The notes under the pieces were generated by a model. That model did no database searches. It saw only the letters and a program-made list of their open reading frames with translations, and was not told the origin of the DNA. DNA of 64,000 nucleotides from NCBI GenBank assembly GCA_003013855.2, contig ML058526.1:5332001-5396000 (forward strand), given 5' to 3'. Position numbers and translations under genes: made by a program. Positions 11,550 to 22,295 of this stretch are shown one piece after another (the stretch's first letter is position 1; each line of letters starts with the position of its first letter). This DNA comes from Liriodendron chinense. Its lineage: Eukaryota > Streptophyta > Magnoliopsida > Magnoliales > Magnoliaceae.

Positions 11550-13290
11550 GAGCGTGGATTTGGAATCCTCTAGATTTGAAACCCCTTGGTTGTATTTGAC
11601 ACCCTAGATTTGGAATCCCTTATAATGCAAAAGTATGATATTTATAAGGGTTTCAATTTAATTACAAAATCAATTTTAATATTCTTAATTAGTGTACGTA
11701 TGCAATGTTTGATACAATAGTTGTAATAAGCCCATTGAAATATATAAACCACGGGCGAAAATGATGAAATTTCTAGTCTCAAATGAGCCACAAGCACAGG
11801 ATAACATCTGAGTGACTAACCAACTATTTTAAACCATTGATTTACATGGATAATGTTTGGACGGCGCAGACATCATATTAAAGTAATTTTAGTGATGCAG
11901 TTGATAATTTATTTGTTTGGGGATATAATCAGTGGGCCATGTGCCCAATAGATTAGTAGTAGGGCTGAAAGTCGGGCGGATTGGGTCGGGTTGGTGCTGA
12001 ACCCTAACCCAACCCAAGGTTCCTATACCTCAACCCTAACCCAACCCAACCCAACCTCGGGTTGGGAATTCTCAACCCAAGCCTAACCCAAGCGGGCTCG
12101 GTCGGGTTGATACATGCTAATATTTTCGTTATTACATTAGTCTATTATGTTTCAATACACGCCTTATTTTTTGTACCTATGACTTTATTAATTATATATG
12201 TACTTATTTATGTAAAGAACTTCACTTCTCCTAAACAAATAAGTTAAAATACAAGTAAACATTATAAGTTTACTTCACTAAAGTATAATAAAAGTATAAG
12301 TAACTTGTATATAGATCGGGTTCGGGTTGGGTCGGGCAACCCGAGACCTCAACCCAAGCTCGACCCAAACTTCATCGGGTTGATGTTTTCATAGCCCAAG
12401 CTCGAGATCGGGTTCGATACTTCTTGCCCAAGCCCAACCCAATGTCGGGTCGGTCACGGGTCGGTCGGGTTGAACCCGTCCAACTTTCAGCCCTAATTAG
12501 TAGCCTAATGACACACAGTTTACACATATGACTCTTGAAAGGATTTTAGATGTAATCTAAGCTTTCATCTTGGATTTGAAACTCTCTCATTAAGGGGATT
12601 TGAAACCCCTAATTGCTTTATGTGCCAAACACATAAATGGCCCGTTTGGGAGCTTAGATTTGGAATGCATTGGAATCCAAATCACAATTACATTGGAATC
12701 AAGGTGATTCCAAATTCTCATTTGTGTTTGGCTGAAATGCACTGAAATCTAAATTTCCTTTTTGAGAGCTTGTATTTGAAGGGCATTGGAGTTTTCCCGT
12801 ACATTCATATGACTTAGATTTGGTTAACAAAATTAGCTTTCATACTCTAAATTAGTATATATATGTGGCATTTGATAGAATAGCTGTAATAAGCCCATTA
12901 AAATATACACTTTGGTAAAAAAAAAAAAGAGGAAATCCTGAGCCTTGAGTGGGCCACAAATGCAAGGATCACAAATAGACGACTCACCAACATTTCGTAA
13001 TCGTTCATTTAAATGTTTAACATTTGGTATTGCAGTGGATAATTGAATTATTTTGGGTATTATAAACGTGCCATGTGTCTAATGGATTAATAGTTTAGAG
13101 ACATCTTTGTTACATGTGTGACTCTCCTCACCCTTAAATGAGAGGTAAAAAAGACATTTCCTCTACGTTCTATCCAAATATCAATATATTGCATATTTCA
13201 AAACACACTAAAAAGGAGATTTGAAATACTTCTAAATCCAAGGCTGCCAGACAGGGTGTGAGGGAATTTGAAACCCCAAATGACCCTAAG
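11550..13290. repeat. Two degenerate copies of an AT-rich MITE family
   Basis: Segments near 11660-11760 and 12830-12910 share 'gtaataagcccattgaaata' and an upstream 'tttgatacaatag' stretch. Both are bounded by 'ttggaatcc...ttgaaacccc' motifs. An inverted third copy lies near 42660-42770. Ends are too degraded to fix. Confidence 0.5.
11960..12495. mobile_element. hAT-type MITE with 8-bp target duplication
   Basis: The ends TAGGGCTGAAAGT and ACTTTCAGCCCTA are inverted repeats flanked by ATTAGTAG at 11952-11959 and 12496-12503. TAGGG-type ends with an 8-bp duplication are the hAT pattern. The interior is rich in 'aacccaaccc' and 'gggtcgggttg' repeats and has no transposase. Confidence 0.85.
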
Positions 13291-13485
13291 CCTATTTAAA
13301 ATTTTTGAGGCCATGCGAATGTCTGTTTTGCCGGTCGCTGTATGATCCCCACTGTTTCCTCTAGCGTGGCCCACTTGTGTCATGGATCTCTCTTAACTTT
13401 TTGTCGCATGTCCTAAAATTAGCTCGCAAATCAGATGGATGAGATTAATTTCTCACAAACATCACGGTGGGCCCACCTAGCTTCC

Positions 13486-14410
13486 CACTGCAGGAAGGAA
13501 ATTCTCGTCCTACATCATACCGGTCGGACGATCCTGACCGTCGCATCAATGACCATCAAATGTAAGGTAAGGAAGAAATTATTAAAGGTCCAAATTCAAT
13601 GGAAAAATTGAGATGGTTAACATCAACTCAGTAGTGTTGTTGGGGGTCTTACTCGATCTACGACAGGCCCTGTTTTCTGAACGCCCTAGATTTACGTGCG
13701 TGTTTGCCACGTGGAGGGTGAAAGCTTACCGATATGTACGGATTGGATGTGTCCTCAAGGCTTGTAGCAGCAAGAATGCAACCTGATCCGACGAAAATAA
13801 GGCCGGAAATATCTATATTTAATCCCGGCCGTTCTGCAGCAGTCTCGAGGCACATGAAGAGTTGGGTGCACACTACTGGTTTTAAACACGTGGACAGCCG
13901 ATCATCCATCTGGACCGTCCATTATGTTTGACTCGGTTTTTTATGTCCCCCCCTCTGATCAGTGGAACTTTCCATATGATCATCGCCATACAGTTGGAAT
14001 GTATGGATCAAAGCGGTCCAACGTTCGGAAGGTTTGACATCCTCTGATAGCCGTCCGTTTCTCATTGATGGCCCAAAATAGCTAGGAGAAACTAATCTAC
14101 GGTCCAGATAAGTTATTAGGTTTTAAATGTGCGGTGTGATCCTAAAATTTGTCAACGTGGCATGCTTGGGAGTGACCCAAAGCTCAAAACTTATGATGAT
14201 CGGGCAATCTCGACCCTCCATATGATGTCTCTTCCCACCCTGGCATGCCAACTGATGAAAAAGGAAAAAAAAATCACACGTATGGAAGATCCGGGCCTTG
14301 TACCAGGTGGGCCTCCACGTGACAATGTGCTGTCAGAGGTGAACACGGGTTTGACCCACCCAGCGCGTTGTTCACGGACCTAGCTATAACCGGATGTATG
14401 GTCAGAGGAT
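13486..14410. other. Gene-free intergenic sequence
   Basis: No exon is supported. Short open frames (for example 13658-13909 minus) have no recognisable domain. Confidence 0.4.
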
Positions 14411-14839
14411 CTGTGGGGCCCACTGTGATGTATGTATTTTATCCACACCGTCCATCCATTTTGACAGATCATTTCAGAGCATGAGACCAAAAAACAGGCA
14501 GTTGGAAGGCTCAAGTGGACCACACAACAGGAAGCAGTGGTGACAATGAAACCCACCGTTGAAACCTTTGTAATGCCCAGCATGATGGTTATTTGCCATC
14601 CAACCTGTTCATCAGGTCACATAGACCTTGATGTACGGAAAACATAATATTATCTTGATCCAGAACTTTCGTGGCCCCGAAGATGTTTTCAACGATGGCC
14701 GTTCGATTACCACTTCTTCCTACCGTGTCTTCCACTTGATCCGTTGATCTGTCTCCTTTTTTGTCTCATGCCATAAATTAATCTTTCAAAATGGATGAAC
14801 GGTGTGGATAAAACATATACATCACGGTGGGACCCACAG
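14411..14839. mobile_element. Palindromic MITE of the 'gtggggcccacc' family
   Basis: The left end reads 'ctgtggggcccactgtgatg' and 'ttatccacaccgtccatcc'. The right end is its inverse: 'ggatgaacggtgtggataaa', 'atcacggtgggacccacag'. The middle carries the family motifs 'ccaacctgttcatcaggtca' and 'gatccagaactttcgtggcc'. No coding capacity. Confidence 0.75.
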
Positions 14840-16180
14840 AGCCCCTGCCAGGGACCGTCCATCTCTAGCTATGTGACTGTCCTGGTGGGGACAGTACTCA
14901 ATACGCGTCCGTGGTTCACCCTCATTGATGGACCACTAAAACTGTCGCCTAGACAGTGGATGCTCCTGATCTCACACAAGTGTGCAACATTGGCACGTGC
15001 ATTTCGCAACTGACATCTTCCACCACTCCTCTTTCTGTATCTAACGGTCGTAGATGAGAGAGTGATCCGATCAATGTGTATTATTCAACGGGGGCCACAT
15101 GATGGACGGTCCGGATCTCACATATACATGCCACGTTTACTTGATTTGTTAGGTAACAAAGTCTCTCTTCGGCTAGAAAACAAATGACATTGGATGATTA
15201 AAGCTGTCGGTGTTAGGGAAACAGACAGTGGCGAAATACGGGAAAGAAACGAAGGATCAGGAAGCTAGTACTGTACTCGCTCGCATGAGATGAACGGGGA
15301 ACTTCGCATAATAAATGCTGACATGGCATAATGATACAAGATCTTGTCCATTCCCCATGTAGATTTCACTATAACCGTATGATTCGTTAAAAATCAGATT
15401 GGTTTTCTCATCAAAATATCCACATTTGAATGAGAAAAGATTACTGACCATGATCAAAGTGATCCGTACATAGTGAATGGCCCAGGTTTGTTGGGATTAC
15501 AGTTGGCACTCATCAAGTGGCCTTACAGGACGGTGGGCCATGACGTAAAAAAAAAAACAGACGGTTGGCATTCATTGTGGACACTTGTTTCTCACCTGGT
15601 TAAAGTCGGACTTTCTGGCTATTTTTCATTTTTACCGTCCATTTGAGATCATGAAGCAGACGTGTAGGATCATCTTTCTAGCACAATTCGTATCTTTCCA
15701 AAGAATGGACGGTTTTGATTGACTTATACAAATAAACTAGGCATGCATTGCTAGGTGCGTGTGCATGGATCATCCTACACTGCATGGGTATTACTCCCGT
15801 GGAAGTCCTGAACTCGAAGCCCAGACGGCGTGTTGGGAGCGTGGGGCCCACTGGAAAAGCGCTCTGTGGGGCCCACAGTAAACGGGCACGGGCCTGCCCC
15901 TCGGATCAATTATTACCCGCCTGCATCCACCGCTTCTCCACTCAGACTCCACCGACTCTCATTCGTTTTGCCCCATCGGCTCGGCTTGGCTTAGCACGAC
16001 TCCCCTGTTTCTGGCATCGCCTTTAGCTATAAGGCACGCCTGGTGCGCACTGCGCCAGCGCCGAAAGGCGCCGCTCGGAAACCCCGTTTCAAAGAGGAAA
16101 TCTTTGATACTCTGGCGAAGTTTGATGGATGATGCGCCTTTGATACTCCTGGCGAAGTTTGATGGATGATACGCCGGCAC
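14840..16180. other. Gene-free intergenic sequence
   Basis: No supported exon. A 34-bp direct repeat ('gatactc(c)tggcgaagtt') occurs near 16108 and 16140. Confidence 0.4.
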
Positions 16181-16440
16181 TTAGAGCTGTACACGAGTCG
16201 AGTCCAATCGAGCATCATCATGCTCGGTGCTCGATTCGAACCCACCTACCTTTGGCTGAGTAACGAGCAGGCTCCTGTTCTATCAAGGAGACCGAGCGAG
16301 TTTGAGTCGATTTCAAGTTTCTAAGCCGAGTCCAAGTTTGATTCTTTCGAGCTGAGTTCGAGTTTTTGTTTTCAAGCAAGGTTTGTTAAACTAAGTTCAA
16401 AGTGCTAATTTTCTATGAACAAAATTACAGATTCACAATC
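16181..16440. mobile_element. Partial hAT-like MITE
   Basis: It starts 'tagagctgtacacgagtcga', a common plant hAT-MITE end, and continues with 'gagtcga/tcgag'-rich sequence. The expected inverse end is missing and the sequence runs into an AT microsatellite. Confidence 0.45.
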
Positions 16441-16447
16441 CCAATCA

Positions 16448-16449
<2 letters not shown>

Positions 16450-16505
<56 letters not shown>
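16450..16505. repeat. (AT)n microsatellite
   Basis: About 27 uninterrupted AT units, followed by a short GA run. Confidence 0.95.
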
Positions 16506-16511
<6 letters not shown>

Positions 16512-16514
16512 TAT

Positions 16515-16873
16515 GAATTGTATTAAGCGGATTAACCATTATTGCTTAGTGATTATATGTTTGGAAAGATCATAGTATTTTAGCCGTCCAATCCCACATT
16601 TGGGATCAAACTTTTCCTTTAAAGAAAACACTATTAAGTGATGCTAGGGCTGTCAACGGTGCGGATCATGATCTGTATCCGATCCAGATCCACTTCGATT
16701 TAATCAGATTCGGATCAATAATCGGATCATCTGGTCGGATTTGGATATCCAAAGACGATCCGTTTAATATTCGGGTTGAATTCGGATCAACCTTGATCTG
16801 GCCCGTTAACGACCCGATTAAAAAAAAAGTCGTCTCCTTCATCTCACGTACGTAACCATGCCTCGTGAGTAGA

Positions 16874-16918
<45 letters not shown>

Positions 16919-17415
16919 CTCCGGTCGGATCATAATTAGATCGGAAACGGATTTCCAAATATTTAAACGGGTCGGGTTCGGATCATATACTTGTGATCCG
17001 AATTGGATTTGGGTCGGATATATCCTTAATCGGATCGGATATGGATCATCACTGATCCGTCCGTATCCGACCCGTTGATAGCCCTAAGTGATGCTAGACC
17101 ATGTAATTGTAATCAATGGCCAAGATTTTACAATTGATGCTAATCACTTGTACGCATATGCAACTCGATTGTCATGCATGCAGGGCGCATGTGGATTGAC
17201 AGTGTTGGTAAAACATATGCATCGATGTGGTGCCCATAGATGTAGTGAATTTTGAAATCCACCAGAAATCCCGCTATATCTTTTACTTGGACTTGATGAT
17301 ATAATACCTGGATTAACTAATCCTTTCCATCTTTTCCAAATGGCGGAAGGAATTTATATTCAACTAAACACAATTTTATGCCACTTAATCCCATGTTCCA
17401 AACAGGTCCTAAGTA
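16515..17415. mobile_element. MITE related to 36024-36493, carrying a nested hAT MITE
   Basis: The outer sequence shares blocks with 36024-36493: 'gtccaatcccacatttggga', 'catagatgtagtg', and the end 'cacttaatcccatgttccaa'. The hAT-type MITE at 16645-17086 sits inside it. The left end is eroded by the AT microsatellite. Confidence 0.6.
16645..17086. mobile_element. hAT-type MITE, 442 bp, with 8-bp target duplication
   Basis: Ends TAGGGCTGTCAACGG and CCGTTGATAGCCCTA are inverted repeats flanked by AGTGATGC at 16637-16644 and 17087-17094. The interior is built from 'cggatcggatc'-like palindromic phrases and a (TC)n tract at 16877-16915. A copy of nearly the same size lies at 48029-48469. Confidence 0.9.
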
Positions 17416-18693
17416 TATATATTGTTGATGGTTGCCTAAATTTTTTTCAAGATTGAATGATCTTGAATGTTAGATCATTGTACAACAAGGAAATGCTTGA
17501 GACATCCAAATGCTAGTGATAAATGGTTGAGTTAGATCATATGCTAAAGGAGACATCGGTATGCTAACGAAAACTAGTTGAGTGATAGAAATAGGACAAC
17601 CTATTATAATATGGAGATCTTTTGCATATATCCTGTCATGGGTGAGGCCATCATATAAATGGTTAGGATCATTTAAACATCCCATGACATGCATTGAATC
17701 CTCACACACCCAACACAAAGGAAGTTTGGTAATGAAAAGGGCCAAGAGACCAATTAGGACAAGGAAGTTTAGTGATGAAAAGGGTTGTTTAAGAGTCACA
17801 TTTTCAATGCCAACTTAGACATGGATGGTCCATTAGCATTTAAGGGCACCGAATTGATTTTTGTTATAGCTATACCCAATGACAAGAATACAACTGAGAG
17901 AAATCAACTACACAAGCTTATGAGCACAATTTCTCTCGGATGCAATATATACAATACCCTTTACCTATATATAGATCATTTGTAACTCATCATAGTGGGT
18001 TTTTTCTCGAAGGTCTCCTTGGACAGACGAATTTCCACGTACTTCTCTTTCTAAACAATTGCAAATATTAGAAAATGATGATTTTAACCCTTTCTTAAAA
18101 GTTTTTGTTAAATTATAAAATGATCTTACAATTAAATGACCGAAATACCCATTATATGAAAGAGGAAATTACAAAAAATGTTACTTAATAGTTGACACAA
18201 TGTTTTAACGGTAAAGATTAAAGAAAAAGAAAAGAAGGAAAGGAGAAAATGAGATATTTATGTCATATCTTCACATATATCCTCATGTACTAAATCAATT
18301 CTAATTTTTTTCTGGAGTTGCCTTAAAAATAACTAGAGAATGTTATGAAGGAATATTTGTGTGGCACTTGTAATGCACTTAAAGGAAGTAGTTTGTGAGA
18401 CATGCAGAGGGGGTGGCAGAGCTATTGTAAAAGGAGAGTCACTTGATATGCTGTTAGAATATGAAACCTGATAGGATATATCAAGATATCAACTGTTAGA
18501 ACTATGCCTTTTTTTTTTATTCAAAACTATATATAAAATGTGTTTAAATTTTGTGGGGAGCACCCAAAATATCTCTAAGATTGAAATATTTCAACCCTTT
18601 TATTATTTAAAGGATGCATAGACAATCCAAATTTAATGAAAAAGAGTCAAATGATAAAGGGGATATAATATCCCCATCTAAAAGTCTTATGCC
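17416..18693. other. Gene-free intergenic sequence
   Basis: No exon is supported. The AT-rich sequence has short open frames without recognisable domains. Confidence 0.4.
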
Positions 18694-18711
18694 CCATTTA
18701 AGGTAAGACTT
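18694..18711. repeat. Target-site duplication of LINE copy 1 (left)
   Basis: CCATTTAAGGTAAGACTT occurs here and again at 24769-24786, on either side of the LINE. An 18-bp duplication suits target-primed reverse transcription. Confidence 0.9.
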
Positions 18712-19905
18712 TTTTTTGGGAAAGAAAAAGAAAAACTCTCTTATTACTTACCCAAGACGAAACTTGAAAAAAGATACAACAGAATGGGGCATACCCCTAC
18801 TAAGAAAAGAAAAGGAAACAAGAATACCACGCACATCCCAGGCGCTGGGAGAAAGAAAGAAGAAGAGAGAAGTGAGGAAAATAAAGAAAATTCAGGGAGA
18901 ATAGGAAAAGGACCACAGAGGAAAGAAGAAACCTTCAGCCTGAGCTAGGAATCACAACAAATTTTGAATCTCTGTCCCTGTGATAAATTTAGAGTTGATC
19001 GTAAATGGATGCTAATCAGAGAAAGAGCAGTTCTCAGGCGATCAGGGATAATCCCAATGTGGAAATTATTAGAAGCAGTGAAGGAGCGCATACTCTTAAC
19101 AAATATGCACATCTCTAAGTAGTAGAGGTAAGTGGGTCTTCAATGGCATGGGCACTCTGCTGGTTTTCGACCAAAATGCTAGAACTTGCATGATGATTAA
19201 TGGAAAAAATGGGTAGGGCAGAGGTAATTAAATGCAAGCACCTGTCCGTCGTCCCTTGAGTGCTATAATCATAGACTATGCTCCAAACGGGAGAATCAAT
19301 GTGAGAGTAACAGATTATCCCAACCTTATTAGCCAAAATGTCAGCGCAAGCTAAGGTCCAGGATGGATGAGGATTGTGTCGCCGAGGAGGATTGCGAATA
19401 CGGGGACTAACAACGGTAAGGGCCGCAGGAAAAATCCTAGACAACAGAAATAATGTTAGAGGCTTTGACACCTAAGGAGGGATCAATCAAGAAAAGTACT
19501 CTAACCCTCATCTCCCAAACAATATTGTTAAAGATGATCTCCTTTGGAGAGCTTTTGTTATTAAAAACACGATTGTTCCTTTCTCTCCAAATATTCCACA
19601 CAAAGGCCGAAAATGTGAACTTGCATAGGAGAGAAGTAATGGGATCAATAGTTTTATCAATTAGATAGACAACATACTGATAGATGGTGGAGTGATGGAT
19701 ATAGGGAATAAAGAGTTTGGAGTGCAGGTTACTCCAAATCCATTCAATGTACCTATAAGAGAAGAATAAGTGATTAATAGATTCAAGGTATTCTGGCAAA
19801 GCACACAAGCAGTATCATTGATAATATTAAAAGAGTGAAGTATGTTTTTCATTTTAAGCTTCCCAAGGTAAACCACCCAAGCTGCAATAGAGTGTCCGAG
19901 GATAT

Positions 19906-20291
19906 ATATATTGCGCAAGAGGTTTCTAAATCCGTTTTTCTTGCCTATGTAAGGGGTAATACGGGATTAGAGATTTCTAAGGTTGTAAATGGGATTGGGG
20001 GAGCTTATAGGTGAGAGAAAGAGCTTGAAGAAGAGGGTTTTCTTCTTGGGTAAGCTTGAGATTTCTCTTGTGGGCTTAGGTTTTTGGTCTTGGGTTCCAT
20101 CTCTTATAACTTCTAATATTATAATGGATTAGTGTCGCTTTGTGCATGGTTTTTTTTACCCGTGAGGGATTTTTCCACGTTAAATTTGGATTGTTTATGT
20201 GTGGGTGATTGCATGCATTGTGTTGCTTGTTTGATTCAATTTGTTGCTTGTGTTCGGCTTTGCTTCCACTGCCGATCCTCCTATCCCAACA
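19906..20291 (+). repeat. 5' LTR of the copia element
   Basis: Its core ('aggtttctaaatccgttttt' to 'cctcctatcccaaca') matches 21907-22295 closely. It ends two bases before the primer-binding site. Confidence 0.85.
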
Positions 20292-20396
20292 ACTGGTATC
20301 AAAGCGATCGTTGGGGTGTAACAGAAATTCAAATATGAGACAAGAGCATAGCATAGGGCATGAGGTTCGATATAGAAAAGTATTCGGGAAAAAGTA

Positions 20397-21600
20397 ATTT
20401 TAAACTTTCGAAGGTGAAGATGAAAGGTCTTCTAGTTCAGCAAGGATTGCAAGATGCGCTCCTTTGAGAGCGACCAAAAGCTATGAAAGAAGAAGAGTGA
20501 AAAAAAATCGATGAAAAAATTAATGTCTCAATCTAGTTGTGCCTGGTAGATGAGGTTCTGTATAACATCATGAAAGAGAAGACTGCGACAGCAACATGGG
20601 CGAAGTTGGAGAATATCTACGCAAATAAATCTCTGAAAAATCGCATATACTTAAAGCTTCAGTTGTACAATTTGAGGATGGAGAAGGGGGTAGATGTTGA
20701 GAGCCACATCAGTAATTTCATAGGTGTATTTGCAAGTTGATGGATATAGATGAACCGATGAAGGACGAAGATCAAGCGTTTATTTTGTGGAATTCTCTTC
20801 CAAAATCATATGAGTCGCTGAAGGACTCTTTATACGCAGGTAGGGAGACTATTGGCGTACAAATCGTTATCTCAACCCTTCAGGCGAAGGCGATAAGAAG
20901 AAAAAAGTGGAGGCATGGGTCCCTCTACTGATGAGGTACTGGTTATGAGGGGGAAGAATTCTGAACGAGGTGAAGGATCTCCTTCATCGAGATCTAAATC
21001 AAAGGGAAAGTGGAGGCATAAGGTGAGATGCTGGAACTGTGGAGAAGAAGGGCATGTGAAGAGAGATTGTTCGAATCCTTAAAAAAAGCAGGAGAAATCT
21101 GGAGATTTTTTAAGGAAAGGAACCAATACCGTATAGGATGGTTGTGATGTATTGACTGTATCTTGCATAGAGTCTCTTGGTGGAGAGTGGCTCTTGAATT
21201 CAGGTGCATCGTGCCATGTATGTCCTGACTGGAGTTCATTCATGTCATACAAGGAGTATGATGGTGGATCGGTGTTTGTGGGCGATGGCTACGCTCGCAA
21301 TGTGGTAGGGATTGGTTCGGTGTACATTAGGATGTTTGATGGAGTCAAACGGATCCTTAAAAGTGTGAAGCACGTCCTTGAGATGAAGAAGAATGTGATA
21401 TCTCTTGGTGCACTCGAGGCGAAAGGGTGCAGATTCATTGGCTGTGATCGATATTGTAAAGTGGTGAAGGGAGCACTCGTGATGATTAAGGCACGGAGGT
21501 GCGAAAATCTTTACAAGGTGATCAGGGAGCATAATTCATGGTGGAGCTGCAGGATTGGCAGCGGGATCCATGGTTGTTCGTATGTGGCAAGAGAAAAAAG
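20397..21600 (+). pseudogene. Broken copia gag-protease region
   Basis: 20537-20740 encodes a UBN2-type copia gag segment (TATATWAKLENIYANKSL). A frameshift near 20738 leads to LWNSLPKSYESLKDSL (20737-20931). A CCHC zinc knuckle CWNCGEEGHVKRDC follows near 21029-21070, with a stop soon after. The protease frame (from 21152) has LLNSGASCHVCP, where copia proteases have a catalytic D-S-G; the Asp is Asn here. The gag-pre-integrase motif NLYKVI then appears, followed out of frame by MWQEKKGHMG (near 21575), where the LWH-RLGHM motif is expected. Coding sequence stops there. Confidence 0.85.
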
Positions 21601-21906
21601 GCCACATGGGAAGAGCAACAAGGCGTGTGAAGATGCAATGATAAAGTCGATGGGGCATGAGAAGTAATGCTATAATAATGACGAAGTAGAGGTGGATGTG
21701 TGCGTGGCAAGGTGATGCATGATGATTTGAGTTGTGGTGGAGTTTGTTGAAAATGAATGACCCAAATCTCATGTTGACAGGGACCACCGACTGGTTGGCT
21801 GACCAGTCGGTCACAGTGGAGATCATGGCAGCATTGCTGCTGGACAGTTTTTGGGCCATTCGGTCAGGTTGAACGAGTCTCCTTATGTAATATAGATTCT
21901 TGCATG

Positions 21907-22295
21907 GTTTTTTACGTAAGAGGTTTCTAAATCCATTTTTCTTGCCTATTTTAAGGGTAATACGAGATTAAAATTTCTAAGGTTGCAAAGGGGATTGAGG
22001 GAGCTTTTAGGTGAGAGAAAGAGCTTGAAGAAGATGGTTTTCTTCTTGGGTAAGCTTTGGATTTCTCTTGTGGGCTTGGGTTTTTAGTCTTGGGTTCTAT
22101 CACTTGTAACTCTTGATATTATAGTGGATTAGTGTCGTGCTGTGATTTTTTACCCGTGAGGGATTTTCCATGTTAAATTCGGATTGTCTATGTGTGGGTG
22201 ATTACATGCATTGTGATTGCATTGTGTTACTTGTTTGATTCAATTTGCTGTTTGTGTTCGACTTTGCTTCCGTTGCTAGCCCTCCTATCCCAATA
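21907..22295 (+). repeat. 3' LTR of the copia element
   Basis: It aligns with 19906-20291 with about one difference per 10-15 bases by eye and ends 'ctatcccaata'. The start is placed by alignment and is approximate. Confidence 0.8.

Larger units (their letters stand above)
11285..13485. mobile_element. Palindromic MITE split by later insertions
   Basis: The left half (about 11285-11420) reads 'gagtggggccaccatgatag' then 'tttgtgagaaattcaccctg' and 'tgcgagctcattttagga'. The right half (about 13340-13485) carries the reverse complement of the same order: 'cctaaaattagctcgcaaa', 'gagattaatttctcacaaac', 'atcacggtgggcccacct'. The roughly 1.9 kb between them is occupied by other elements, including a hAT MITE. 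I infer one palindromic element opened by insertions. Confidence 0.6.
19906..22295 (+). mobile_element. Internally deleted Ty1/copia LTR retrotransposon inside the LINE
   Basis: Two LTRs of about 386-389 bp (19906-20291 and about 21907-22295) enclose a 1.6-kb internal region. The primer-binding site TGGTATCAAAGC at 20294-20305 matches initiator-tRNA-Met type. Five-bp duplications GATAT flank the element (19901-19905 and 22296-22300). Comparison with LINE copy 2 near 40440 shows the LINE is continuous without it. Only gag, a zinc knuckle, protease and part of gag-pre-integrase remain; integrase, RT and RNase H are absent. Confidence 0.9.

Noticed and set aside
13658..13931. Overlapping open frames on both strands in a GC-richer patch
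   Set aside because: No domain, no splice context and no match to known families by eye; likely chance.
18716..18904. Lys-rich plus-strand open frame
   Set aside because: It is the antisense of the LINE 3' untranslated region.
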